Assembly: GCF_000802205.1 (NCBI RefSeq)
Contig: NZ_CP012850.1
Location: 3,188,587 to 3,252,586 of the forward strand
Source: Candidatus Nitrosocosmicus oleophilus
GTDB taxonomy: Archaea; Thermoproteota; Nitrososphaeria; Nitrososphaerales; Nitrososphaeraceae
Direction: 5' to 3'
DNA: 64,000 nt
In this document: one piece after another, positions 18,326-27,489 of the stretch
Layout of the letters: every line of letters begins with the position of its first letter
Numbering within the stretch: the first letter of the stretch is position 1
The notes under the pieces: model-generated
What the model was told of the DNA's origin: nothing
Databases searched by the model: none
The model's input: only the letters and a program-made list of their open reading frames with translations
Translations under genes and position numbers: made by a program

Positions 18326-19552
18326 TTGAGCAAGAAATTTATTTATACTAGTTATAGATACCAATACGATCTATTAATGACAGAGAAAACTACTCTATTT
18401 GCTCTCAGAATTCCACTCTTAATGACTGCATTAATAATTCCAGCTTTATCCATGGGAATAAATCAATCCTATTCAGAGCAAACATTTGTGTATGTTTCTA
18501 ATGGCGAAGATGGAGATATTACAGTCATGAAGCTGGATCCCGAAACAGGTGACATTAAAATAGTGGAAAAGGTGCCTGCTGGATCTAATGTAAAGCATAT
18601 GGCTTTGAGTCCAGATCATCGATTCCTTTATGCCTCGGTTCGTTCAGAACCTTTTTCAGTGATTACATATTCTATCAATCGGGAAACTGGTAACCTAAAT
18701 CAGCTATCTAAAGAATTATTACCTCATAACATGGCTTACATCTCAGTTGATCAATCGGGAAGGTATCTTTTTTCAGTATCATATACCGATGCTAAAATTG
18801 AGGTAAATCCAATAGGACTAGACGGGGTTGTGAAATCAGAGCCTGTTCAGGTAATTTCCACGGGTCCCAACCCCCATTCAATTCTAGTTGATCGATCAAA
18901 TCAGTTTGTTTATGTACCTCATTTAGGTAACGCACAGATAAAGCAATTTTTGTTTAATGAAACCTCAGGAGTTCTTACACCAAATGACCCGGAGGCGGTA
19001 TACACTCAAGATGATTCTGGACCAAGACATATTGATTTCTCACCAGATAACAGATTTGTGTATGTATCGAATGAAATGGACGGTATGGTTTATTCCTATA
19101 AGATAGACAACGAGACAGGGATTTTAGATGAAATACAAAGAATTTCAGCAATACCTCGAAACCTAAGCCCTGAACCATCAACTCCTGCAGATGGAGATGG
19201 AGATGGGGCGCAAGAAACAGAAGATGAAGTTACTACTTTTGGAGTTGCAGATATTCACATTACGCCTAATGGTGAATGGCTTTACGTAAGTGTAAGAGCT
19301 ACTAATACAATTACTGCCTTTGGTGTTGACCCTCACTCAGGGAATTTGACATACATTGGAAGTTATGATACTGAAAAAATACCTCGCGGTATTAACATTG
19401 ATCCTAGAGGTAAATTTGTGATTGCAGCGGGGCAAGAGTCAGGTTATATATCTATACATGCAATTAACGAAGAAACTGGTGAACTAAAATTTTTGAATAG
19501 ATATGAGGTAGGCAGAGATCCCAACTGGATTGAATCTGTTGAATTTAAGTAA
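18326..19552 (+). CDS. Secreted beta-propeller, 6-phosphogluconolactonase (YbhE)-like
   Basis: Up to 408 residues from TTG; the ATG at 18377 is a better start because it leads directly into a signal peptide (about 17 charged and hydrophobic residues ending near SMGINQSYS). The mature part has seven propeller blades with repeated (F/L)VYVSN, DPETGDI, LSPDHRFLYASV, DPHSGNL and HAINEETGEL. These match the lactonase/YVTN family fold. Members are cytoplasmic 6-phosphogluconolactonases or exported binding proteins; export here makes the enzymatic role doubtful. An Asp/Glu-rich insertion (about 288-303, DGDGDGAQETEDE) lies between blades. Confidence 0.85.
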   Translation: MSKKFIYTSYRYQYDLLMTEKTTLFALRIPLLMTALIIPALSMGINQSYSEQTFVYVSNGEDGDITVMKLDPETGDIKIVEKVPAGSNVKHMALSPDHRFLYASVRSEPFSVITYSINRETGNLNQLSKELLPHNMAYISVDQSGRYLFSVSYTDAKIEVNPIGLDGVVKSEPVQVISTGPNPHSILVDRSNQFVYVPHLGNAQIKQFLFNETSGVLTPNDPEAVYTQDDSGPRHIDFSPDNRFVYVSNEMDGMVYSYKIDNETGILDEIQRISAIPRNLSPEPSTPADGDGDGAQETEDEVTTFGVADIHITPNGEWLYVSVRATNTITAFGVDPHSGNLTYIGSYDTEKIPRGINIDPRGKFVIAAGQESGYISIHAINEETGELKFLNRYEVGRDPNWIESVEFK

Positions 19553-19559
19553 GAGAATA

Positions 19560-19690
19560 TTACAGTAAAATGGATTCTAGGAAAAGTCCCAGCATAATCA
19601 GCAGGTAAATCAGCTCTAGATGGTTCATCGGCCAAAGCCCACCATACTAACGGCATATTCGAACCAAAGATAAAACCAAAGGGACTTTAA
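19560..19690 (-). pseudogene. Possible gene fragment, unidentified
   Basis: On the minus strand a run beginning after an in-frame stop reads FGSNMPLVWWALADEPSRAD followed by LPADYAGTFPRIHFTV, before merging antisense into the lactonase-like gene. The wording is protein-like (Pro, Trp, charged residues in order) and richer in GC than the surroundings. I do not recognise the family. It may be a remnant of a longer gene or chance. Confidence 0.3.
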
Positions 19691-19859
19691 AAGTTAAATG
19701 GTACAGAGTTAAAAATAGAATGGCAAGTAAACCCTATATCTTTTTTTGGGCTATTGTAAATTACCGTTTCCAAGCGACTTCCTATTATAGTAACTGATTT
19801 GAATAGATTTTTTGCAAAAAAAGGGGAAATAAAAGGAAAAAATTCGATGAGTTAGATAT

Positions 19860-20267
19860 CTAAGATATTTGTTCTAACTTACTAAAATCCCCAAAAGTAA
19901 CTATTGAACCTGGTGTAATAAGCTCCATAAAGTCCTTATACATTTCATCACCACTTTTATCACCTTCCATTGCCTTCATAAATTCCTGTACATGCTTGGC
20001 ATCTCTATATGACTGGATTTCAAGCCACACATCCTCATCATCATTAGCAGAAATAGTCTTTGATAAGTTTACAAAATCCATCATGTTTTCTCTTGAATTG
20101 AGATTAAAGACTTCAAATTTTGATACTCCGTGTTTCATAAAAAAATCATGAGAGTGCTTGTTTATCTTTACTAAAGCATCATGATTTTTCTTTGGGGAGC
20201 GGTATAGGAAAATGGCTACCTGAGCCTGAGAACCTTTTTGGTTTGCAGAATTATCCAAATTACTCAT
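19860..20267 (-). CDS. DUF1428-like dimeric alpha/beta-barrel protein
   Basis: 135 residues. Features: AIFLYRSPKKNHDALVKINK, MKHGVSKFEVFNL and DDEDVWLEIQSYRDAKHVQEF followed by a conserved-looking MEGD. Order and spacing resemble the DUF1428/YbaA family (Y-x-DGF, GA..xE, VvFSWi.YPsR). That family has a dimeric alpha-beta barrel fold and unknown reaction. Cytoplasmic, single gene. Confidence 0.6.
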   Translation of the reverse strand: MSNLDNSANQKGSQAQVAIFLYRSPKKNHDALVKINKHSHDFFMKHGVSKFEVFNLNSRENMMDFVNLSKTISANDDEDVWLEIQSYRDAKHVQEFMKAMEGDKSGDEMYKDFMELITPGSIVTFGDFSKLEQIS

Positions 20268-20826
20268 AAGATTGGTAAAGTAATATGATATAAAAATAGT
20301 TAAGGGATCAAAAGTATATTGGTACTTGATAGATTATCTCAATGTTTGTTTGAACTGTGGTTTTTAATTTAATTTATGATGATACCTTGGATAGGATCTA
20401 ATATTAAGGACAAATACACCCTATATCCATTCTGGACGAATTATGAAACCTTAACAAATGCCTCCAAAAATTATTGTCGACCTATACCTTAGTACCAAAT
20501 AGATATGGTTTCTATTATTATTTATTTTATGCTTACCATGCTTTCTCACAGGACCACATTCAATTAGGGACAAGTCGATTCCATGTAATACACAACATCA
20601 TTGCATTATTTGTATTTGTTTTGTGGAGGCCATAGTCTTATTTTATTGAGGCAGAACAGCATCCTGATCTCTAGACAACTAATTATGTTGGCATTTTTGG
20701 AACATCTTACCCGTTCTGTGAGAGTATTATGTGTTATTACAATGAGTACCATATTCAGGGTGGGAGACTTCTATGTGATGGTCAAATTTCACTTAATCGA
20801 CATTAATAAGAGATTTGATAAAAAAT
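20268..20826. other. Intergenic stretch, nothing recognised
   Basis: About 560 bases. A plus-strand frame at 20601-20894 runs into the end of the primase-like gene on the opposite strand and is judged spurious. Confidence 0.4.
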
Positions 20827-21996
20827 CTATTTGGAAATATTTTCTAAATTCTTCTTCTGTAGGAACAAATAAAGTTCTTCATTTTCATCCTTAAGTTTAG
20901 AGTAAGAAATTGGCTTGAATCCTTTATTGCCCTTAATTATACCATATATCTTGATTCTAGGTTCAAAATCTAATTTCTTTAGATGACTACATTGGTATAA
21001 CCATTTTTCCATCGTTTTGGCAGTTTCTGCTTCTGAGATATGTTTAACATTCAGTAGGTACGGACTAATAATTCGCCACAAGCAGTATTTTCTTTGATCG
21101 TCTATAGGAATTTGTAAAAGCCGTTCAATCCATTCAATTCTAAAGCTAGATTTGTCTTGATGATGACTCTCTCCTGTGCCAAGGTATCTAGTTCTATTTT
21201 TTTTAGTAGGATTGGACCTATTAGAAGATGAATTGTTCAGATTAATCTCTTGTCTTATTAACCATATCAAAAATTCGTGCGTGATGGCATCACCGTCAAT
21301 TCTTTTTCCATCCCATTTCTGAAGGATTCTTACTTTGGAGTCCTCCAAGCTTAATCCTCTATTCAGACATTTGGAATTAAAAGTATCAGGGATCCTAATT
21401 AAACAAGTTTTGTATTTCGGTCGATGGTTGGGATCGGCCCTTCCACTTGTGAAAAAATCTTCTGCATATTGCATGAAGGCTTCAGATACAAAGTACTGTG
21501 AATATTTTCCCTTCAAAGAAAATAACTTTGGAAACTTATCCTTAGAAAAAACATACTCATTGTCCAGAACTGAAACGTTTATAGGCAGGTAAATATGATA
21601 ACCATTCCCAGTCCAAGAAAGTGTCGGATGTGAACCATGCATTTGTTCCATTTTTCTCAAAGTACTGTTTTTTACTTTATTCAATTTGTTAATATCATTA
21701 TCAAAATTGCCTAGATCCAAGTCAACAAAGACAAAGTTTGGCGCTTGAATTAGCATGCCTTCCTTCACTATAGTTTCAGGATACGCATTAATGCGACAAT
21801 CTTTAAAGTCAGATTGCTCACAACGTTTCAAGATTTCTTGTTTTGTATTTACGGTAAACTGTCCATTTGATCTAAAGGTCATCATTTTACAAGGAAATTG
21901 GCCAGAGGAACTATCGAAATGTGACAAAATGAAATCTATTGGAGGGTTAGGAATATTGTCTTTACCCACTATATTCATATCATAATTGTGAATCAA
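20827..21996 (-). CDS. Archaeo-eukaryotic primase-like protein with PriX-like C-terminal domain
   Basis: 389 residues from TTG (an ATG seven codons in is possible). The AEP catalytic signatures are present: FVFVDLDL (metal Asp about 92 and 94), GNGYHIYLPI (His about 134, the sxH motif) and IRIPDTF (third Asp about 204). A linker (255-285) leads to a helical C-terminal domain (about 287-385: WIERLLQIPIDDQRKYCLW, ISPYLLNVKHIS, WLYQC) that resembles PriX/PriL-type accessory domains. AEPs of this kind make primers or copy DNA and are frequent on archaeal mobile elements; the chromosomal primase is a different gene. Its first bases overlap the stop of the Cache gene, so the two are co-transcribed. 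A shorter relative lies at 32200-32940. Confidence 0.78.
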   Translation of the reverse strand: MIHNYDMNIVGKDNIPNPPIDFILSHFDSSSGQFPCKMMTFRSNGQFTVNTKQEILKRCEQSDFKDCRINAYPETIVKEGMLIQAPNFVFVDLDLGNFDNDINKLNKVKNSTLRKMEQMHGSHPTLSWTGNGYHIYLPINVSVLDNEYVFSKDKFPKLFSLKGKYSQYFVSEAFMQYAEDFFTSGRADPNHRPKYKTCLIRIPDTFNSKCLNRGLSLEDSKVRILQKWDGKRIDGDAITHEFLIWLIRQEINLNNSSSNRSNPTKKNRTRYLGTGESHHQDKSSFRIEWIERLLQIPIDDQRKYCLWRIISPYLLNVKHISEAETAKTMEKWLYQCSHLKKLDFEPRIKIYGIIKGNKGFKPISYSKLKDENEELYLFLQKKNLENISK

Positions 21997-22934
21997 TCTT
22001 TCGTCGACATTAACAATACAATCCAGTTAGTTTGAGCAAACTTTATTGGAGTATAGGAAATGTACATGTTTTTGCCATTTACTTTCTCTACCAATATCCC
22101 TGATTCACCATTTTTGGCATTTTGAAAACTTTGAAGCTCCTTATACAATTCCATGTTTTTGTTGTCAGAGGACGAATCAGCTATTTCTGTACCGTTGCTA
22201 TCTATTATTACAAACCTCTTATTACTATCCTCTGGTAGCATTGCTGATTTCACCAGATCATTGAAGTAGGTATAGTTCAAACCTAACACTTGCACTCCTA
22301 TCAATGTATTATTGTTTTTCGCATCTGAATAAATTGGGTTCGCAAGTATCGCAAGTGGTTCACCTGTAGATACTGCATTTAATGTATTACTCAAGTATGG
22401 TTGATTTGTTTCCACGGCACCAATAAAGTGATCCCTATACGCAAAGTTGGTTATAGAACTATTAGTTTGATATGGTGAGTATGGTTCACCAAAATAGCGA
22501 TCTCCATTTGGTAACAGCAACCCTACATATAGTAAAGCCTTGTTAGTAGCCAGTAGTTTTTTAGCTTCATTTCTCTTTTCTAGGTCTAGGTCGCTAGGGA
22601 TCCCATGATATTTCATTTTCATTTCACTTGTAATATTTACCATAGGCATGTTTCCAAAAGAATTAGAGCCGTTCATTGAGGCTTCTGCTATATCCATTAA
22701 ATCCGATATGGTATTATTCAGACTTTGAGAAAGAGTATGAAGATCCAGCTGTTTCAATAATGTAAGGTTTGTAGTAATGGAAAATTGTGATTGATTTGTA
22801 TTACTATTATTTTGGTTTTCATTCATTACTGAATACGTGCTCATGGAAGGAATGAACATGAATGTTATGGCAGAAATTCCGATTATCAGAAACAAGACAG
22901 GTATTACCATCAAACCTAATCCTTTTACCATCAT
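21993..22934 (-). CDS. Single-pass membrane protein with extracellular dCache-type sensor domain
   Basis: 313 residues. One membrane helix (about 7-30) is followed by an outside domain with the Cache order: LLKQLDLHTLSQSLNN, LLYVGLLLPNGDRYFGEPYS, FAYRDHFIGAVETNQPYLSN, GVQVLGLNYTYFNDLVK, FVIIDSNGTEIADSS and VNGKNMYISYTPIKFAQTNW. Cache domains bind small ligands in chemoreceptors and kinases. Here the protein stops right after the domain; there is no second helix, HAMP or signalling module. It overlaps the primase-like gene by 4 bases (TTGA), so translation is probably coupled. Confidence 0.85.
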   Translation of the reverse strand: MMVKGLGLMVIPVLFLIIGISAITFMFIPSMSTYSVMNENQNNSNTNQSQFSITTNLTLLKQLDLHTLSQSLNNTISDLMDIAEASMNGSNSFGNMPMVNITSEMKMKYHGIPSDLDLEKRNEAKKLLATNKALLYVGLLLPNGDRYFGEPYSPYQTNSSITNFAYRDHFIGAVETNQPYLSNTLNAVSTGEPLAILANPIYSDAKNNNTLIGVQVLGLNYTYFNDLVKSAMLPEDSNKRFVIIDSNGTEIADSSSDNKNMELYKELQSFQNAKNGESGILVEKVNGKNMYISYTPIKFAQTNWIVLLMSTKD

Positions 22935-23361
22935 CTATAAAATATCCTTGTTATTAATAAGAATTGTCACTTTATCCAGAATTGCCGGTTTGTATTGAAA
23001 TAACCATAGATTTTGACTAATTAGTCAAATATCACACAAGATATTGTACTTGAGATAAATGTAGAATATTTTGGATAAGGGACAATAAACTATTAAAGGA
23101 AATTACACCCACATTTCGGTTACACACTAGACAACAAATTGAGTATATTCCAATTGTCAGATGAAAATATTAACCATTCAATATCAAATGACTAAATGCC
23201 ATTATGGTGGAAAAAATTGAAATATCATCTATATTCGTGTATGCCATTTGAAACAGATGTTTGAGCGATATAAACTTCAATATCATAGTAGAATTATTCA
23301 GCTATTTTCATAGTAAAAAATCCGGGTATACCTTAAATCCGACAATGCAAATAAATGTCAT
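22935..23361. other. Divergent intergenic region, nothing recognised
   Basis: About 430 AT-rich bases between the Cache gene (minus) and a zinc-ribbon gene (plus), holding both promoters. Confidence 0.4.
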
Positions 23362-23589
23362 ATGACTAAAATAATTAAACTTCAAGTCATATCGCCGTCT
23401 AACGCAGAGAAAAGGACAATTTTTAGTAGTGATGATAAGGATGCGTTAGTCAAAGGGGTCGAACTGGAATCCCACGTTTGTGGCTGCTGTGGATTTGTTT
23501 TAGCAGAAAATGTAATGACATACAATTATCACAATATAATATTACAATGCCCCAATTGTAAATCCTATAACGAGGCACCAAAAAATTAA
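23362..23589 (+). CDS. Small zinc-ribbon protein
   Basis: 75 residues. Two metal-binding pairs, CGCC (about 41-44) and CPNC (about 67-70), are separated by a beta-rich stretch, the usual zinc-ribbon layout. The N-terminus is Lys/Ser-rich without a membrane segment. Such small ribbons often bind nucleic acid or serve as transcription adaptors; no specific family is recognised. Confidence 0.62.
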   Translation: MTKIIKLQVISPSNAEKRTIFSSDDKDALVKGVELESHVCGCCGFVLAENVMTYNYHNIILQCPNCKSYNEAPKN

Positions 23590-24026
23590 AAATTCGGTCA
23601 CATAACTTTTGCAAAATATATCAAAAAATTTATCAACCTAACATATTATGCAAATAGAGAGCATATTTGCATGCTACCGGCTAGTTTGGCATGTTTTCTA
23701 GTTTAACTTTCTTATTTTAAGAGAAGAAATTAGTGTGAGAGATTAGCTGTCTCCATCCACATGAGTTTTGTATGTTTTTTTGTTTATAACAAATAGATAA
23801 TCTAGTAAGACCTGCATTGAGTATAAACATGAAACAAAATATGAAAATCAACCAATTTGCTATCATTTCATCGAACTTTATTGCCTTTGGTTCAAATATA
23901 TTTATGGATACTGAAAATATAAGATGTATCTTAAATTTACAGTTCCAATTTAGATCATATATAAAAAATCTTCCAGGTTCAAACTATTTGTAATTATTGA
24001 CAAGAATAGGAAAATGACAGATTATA
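23590..24026. other. Intergenic stretch with one hairpin
   Basis: About 440 AT-rich bases between the two zinc-ribbon genes; only the inverted repeat at 23648-23672 stands out. Confidence 0.4.
23648..23672. repeat. Inverted repeat, 8-base arms
   Basis: ATGCAAAT, 9 bases, ATTTGCAT: perfect arms about 60 bases after the zinc-ribbon stop. It could be a protein-binding site or an RNA stem; too AT-rich to be a strong terminator. Confidence 0.45.
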
Positions 24027-24302
24027 TTGATAGGGGGTGAAATTAAAAGAGTGGACATCAAGAATCCTTTTGACTCCCCCAGCTCTGCAAACCCAGAAAG
24101 AGACAGGTGTCCTATTGATTTTGTATTTTGTAATATTTGTTCGACTGCTATCTATGTGGAAGACTTGCAGGATGAAGATATTATATGCGTAGATTGTAAA
24201 GCAGAGGTTGAATATTTAAGATCAATACTATTAGATAATAAGAAACATTATAACCTGAACTATTTTCTGCTAAGTTTTATTTGGGCGTGTATGTTTCTTT
24301 AA
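24027..24302 (+). CDS. Second small zinc-ribbon protein with hydrophobic tail
   Basis: Up to 91 residues; a GTG at about codon 9 (leading into DIKNPFDSP) may be the true start. CNIC and CVDC pairs (about 36-39 and 54-57) surround an acidic loop, as in a zinc ribbon. The last 20 residues (NYFLLSFIWACMFL) are hydrophobic, which could be a tail anchor. No known family. Similar in size and type to the gene at 23362-23589, but not an obvious copy of it. Confidence 0.5.
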   Translation: MIGGEIKRVDIKNPFDSPSSANPERDRCPIDFVFCNICSTAIYVEDLQDEDIICVDCKAEVEYLRSILLDNKKHYNLNYFLLSFIWACMFL

Positions 24303-24934
24303 AGCTCTAATGTTAATGCCATTGAATCAATTCTAGTAATCTTAAGCAAATTAAACTCCTAACCTTTGAAAAGCTTTATCCATGCTTTTTCTACGTTGGT
24401 AATCAGAGTCTTTGCTTATCATATACTGAATTTAAGACCCAAATTTCTTGTTCAATTTTCCCCTCCCCCCACCATCCTTCCACAGCCTCCATCACAGTCT
24501 TTGAAATTATGGATCAATCTGTGAATCAATTGGTTACTAAAACGTCCAATAGTCTTCCTTCTTATTGCGATCTGTAATTTACTAAAATTATCAACTTTGT
24601 TGTGAGCTAAGTGTTACTGATATTCTTAATATTCACATAATATTGATAACAATTCCAAATTTGTTTAAGGCAACAACCATAGAATATACGTGATTTTTTA
24701 TGTTTTTACCTTGTTTTCAAACTTGAAACCATTGTTGTATATCTATATTGCGAACCAAATTTCATCTAATCACGCAAACATCTCATAATTGATCAGAATG
24801 TCAAAAGAATTAAAATGAATTTGCAAGTTGATACGTTTAGTGATTAGTTTTATCCAAAAATATCTCCATTCAATATGGGATTGCAAAGTTGAACGATTAA
24901 TCATATTATATACAGAATAAAACAAATAAGACTC
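24303..24934. other. Intergenic stretch, nothing recognised
   Basis: About 630 bases. It includes a C-rich patch near 24462-24472 on an AT-rich background. No gene-like frame; a minus-strand frame at 24770-25024 is the shadow of the next gene. Confidence 0.4.
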
Positions 24935-25960
24935 ATGAAAGGGGAACCGTCCTTCTTTGGCCAAATCTTGGTAGCGATCGCAATCATAACTATGGCTGGA
25001 TTGACAGGCTTTATCACTGGTCAAAAGTTACAAATTTCAAATTCGATATCAGCTAGCGGCCAGGTAGAATCTATTAGTAATAATGAATCAACACTGCCTG
25101 ATAGTAATTCTGAGTCTGTATCGATTGATAAAGTCAACACAAAAAAAGTCATTGTGGGAGATATAGAAATGGCATACAAGACTTTTGGAAGAGGAGAGCC
25201 AATCATACTCATTAGCGGTAGCGGGAATGTAATGGATGTCTGGCCCTCACATTTTCTGAATGAATTGGCTAAAAGTCATAAGGTAACTATCTTTGATAAT
25301 CGAGGTGTTGGGAATTCTACAGAGGGAACAAAACCTTTCTCCGTAAGACAATTTGCAAATGATACTGTTGGTTTAATGAATGCTCTAGGAATACAAAAAG
25401 CTGACGTGCTTGGATTTTCCATGGGTTCTTTTGTTGCTCAACAGTTGGTTATTACTTACCCAGAAAAGATAAACAGATTAGTATTGTATGGTTCATCATG
25501 TGGCGGGCATGAAGGCATTCCTCAAAATCCCAAAGTGATTAGTATATTAACGGATTTTGTAAATAATCGCACGAAAGATGCCTCTGCCTTCTTAGAAGTT
25601 ACATTTCCACTCCAATGGATCAAAGAAAATCCAAATTTTTTAGAATCGATTCCAAAGACCTCTGAAACTATCCTTTCCTCTACAGTAAAAAAACAGTTTG
25701 AGATAAATGAGCATTGGCTTTCTACTTATTGGTCTGGAATCTGCGATTTACTCCAAAAAGTGACTAAACCCAGTTTAATCATAACGGGTATCGAAGATGA
25801 AGCGGTTCCTTCTGGAAACTCACTAATTCTTGTAGATAAGATCCCAGGATCATGGCTTGTCCAAATCGAAGGTGCTGGACATGGCTTGATGTATCAATAT
25901 CCCAAAACCTTTACCGAAATCGTTGAAACATTTTTGAATGTATCAGAAACAATAAGGTAA
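24935..25960 (+). CDS. Exported alpha/beta hydrolase
   Basis: 341 residues. An N-terminal membrane/signal segment (about 8-30) and a Ser-rich linker (to about 70) precede an alpha/beta hydrolase domain. The oxyanion region is ILISGSGNVMDVW, the nucleophile elbow GFSMGSF (Ser about 165), the acid in ITGIEDEAVPS (Asp about 288) and the His in GAGHGLMYQYP (about 315). A triad and FDNRGVGNS place it among peroxidase/esterase-like hydrolases. Substrate unknown; activity is probably outside the membrane. It lies 112 bases before IS copy 2, reading toward it. Confidence 0.85.
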   Translation: MKGEPSFFGQILVAIAIITMAGLTGFITGQKLQISNSISASGQVESISNNESTLPDSNSESVSIDKVNTKKVIVGDIEMAYKTFGRGEPIILISGSGNVMDVWPSHFLNELAKSHKVTIFDNRGVGNSTEGTKPFSVRQFANDTVGLMNALGIQKADVLGFSMGSFVAQQLVITYPEKINRLVLYGSSCGGHEGIPQNPKVISILTDFVNNRTKDASAFLEVTFPLQWIKENPNFLESIPKTSETILSSTVKKQFEINEHWLSTYWSGICDLLQKVTKPSLIITGIEDEAVPSGNSLILVDKIPGSWLVQIEGAGHGLMYQYPKTFTEIVETFLNVSETIR

Positions 25961-26072
25961 CAATCAGACAAGCCTACCTTTTCTCGGACCATCCTCTAAC
26001 ATTGGCCAGTATTGAATTCTCGTGAATGTGTTTGTTATGATTATTAACTTTCTTGAAATATGTATTTCATTA

Positions 26073-27069
26073 TGCTTTGTTGCATAATTCCTTATTCTCC
26101 GGTTATCATCATGATCATCATGTTATATTCTTCTAAAAATGTTATACAATGATACTTTTATCATGATCTCCTTTACCATGTTTTGAAACCTGTTTGCTGA
26201 TGTGTATTCACCAAACATTCTCTTTATAGCTGAGAACACAGTTTCAGATATCCATCTCTGTCCGTATTTTCTTTTTGTCTTCCATTTCAACAGATCCTTT
26301 GCTTGTAACTTTACTTCGTTGTTCCTTAACCTATTGTTTTTAGGAGAAACAATAGAGTTCCTTCTTACCTTTATACCTGGATTGATCTTTTTGTCCTCAA
26401 GATACACAAAGTTTGGATTTGAATCATAGGCTCCATCAGCTAGTACCGATTTTATCTTTACAGTGTTTGGTTCTCTCGAATCCAAAACATGATTGACTAG
26501 TTTCTTTAGCATTTTCCCATCATGTACCTTCTCATCTGTCACTTCCAAAGCAATGATTTTCCTGGTCTTTATGTCTACAGCAACGTGGATCTTGAGATAT
26601 CCTTTTCTATTTTGTGTATTCCATTTCTCATCCATCCACTGACCTCTGTTAGTAATCTTGATACCTGTACTGTCTATTGATATTATTAGGTCATCATCGT
26701 CATCCATCTTGTCTCTTTTAATATCGATGTTTAGCTTGTTGATTCGTTTACAGATGTGACCATAACTTGGTGGATTAGCAGGTAACCTTTTTCCTGTGGC
26801 CTTAATTATACCTTGGGTTTGTCTGTATGGTAGGTGAAATAAATAGCGAATGTAACCAATGGCCAAGATGAAAGAATCTGGAAATACAAATGGTTTACCC
26901 TTTTTGTTTATATTCATATTCTCTATCTCTGAACCCCAACCATCAAGGAAATCATACGAGAAGAGGATCTCACCGCGTTGAACTAATGAGCGATTGTAAG
27001 AGGGCCAGTCTATCACAAATAATCAATCTGTTCATTCCAGCTAAATATGTTGAGTTAGGCGACAAAGCA
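26073..27069 (-). mobile_element. IS element copy 2 (IS5 family, IS903-like)
   Basis: Same element and orientation as copy 1, with a 995-base core at 26074-27068. Direct repeats here are ATTTCATTAT at 26064-26073 and 27069-27078; because the element ends with T and A that the target also supplies, the true duplication is 8 to 10 bases. These flanks differ from those of copy 1, so each copy has its own insertion event. It sits in a spacer and disrupts no visible gene. Confidence 0.9.
26123..27016 (-). CDS. DDE transposase, copy 2
   Basis: 297 residues, identical in protein to the transposase at 15580-16473, with the same intact catalytic motifs. The absence of differences indicates a recent copy event. 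Confidence 0.92.
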   Translation of the reverse strand: MIDWPSYNRSLVQRGEILFSYDFLDGWGSEIENMNINKKGKPFVFPDSFILAIGYIRYLFHLPYRQTQGIIKATGKRLPANPPSYGHICKRINKLNIDIKRDKMDDDDDLIISIDSTGIKITNRGQWMDEKWNTQNRKGYLKIHVAVDIKTRKIIALEVTDEKVHDGKMLKKLVNHVLDSREPNTVKIKSVLADGAYDSNPNFVYLEDKKINPGIKVRRNSIVSPKNNRLRNNEVKLQAKDLLKWKTKRKYGQRWISETVFSAIKRMFGEYTSANRFQNMVKEIMIKVSLYNIFRRI

Positions 27070-27078
27070 TTTCATTAT

Positions 27079-27489
27079 GCTGACAAAATTTAATTCCAGA
27101 TTTGGTCAATAAAGTAGGAAACCTATGTTGAGTATTTTCCCTGTGGATGAGATAAGTAGTCATTACTGACTTTCATACCACTTTTTTTCTTACCTCATAA
27201 GATTTTGATTAGCTATTCTGTTAGAAAAATAATTCATCAACAAAGTATCAATGCTTTAAAAAAGGTTACCTAAACGACATTTTCAACACTTAGATAAATT
27301 GTCCTAATGCTTTGTGACACAATCTCATGGATCAGAATTCTATTTTATTAATTTGGGGATTCACGATATCTACTTATGGGGTAGAACAAAGCAACTAGAA
27401 ATTCAAAATCATCAGATGACTTTTTATCCAATTTTTATTATTTTAAACAAGAATATTTGTTTTTATAATACCCGTCTATAGGATTAATA
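27079..27489. other. Intergenic stretch after IS copy 2
   Basis: About 410 AT-rich bases before the next gene; nothing recognised. Confidence 0.4.

Noticed and set aside
19640-19690. Possible tRNA, because GGTTCGAAT appears on the minus strand
   Set aside because: The flanking bases do not form a T-stem, and no acceptor or anticodon stem can be drawn.
20601-20894. 97-codon plus-strand frame before the primase-like gene
   Set aside because: Overlaps the real minus-strand gene end and shows no protein-like pattern.
20827-21996. The chromosomal replicative primase PriS
   Set aside because: Motif spacing and the C-terminal domain differ from PriS, and a paralogous copy is present; it fits accessory AEPs better.
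15530-27069. A composite transposon formed by the two IS copies
   Set aside because: Each copy is flanked by its own distinct direct repeat, which indicates two separate insertions rather than one unit moving together.
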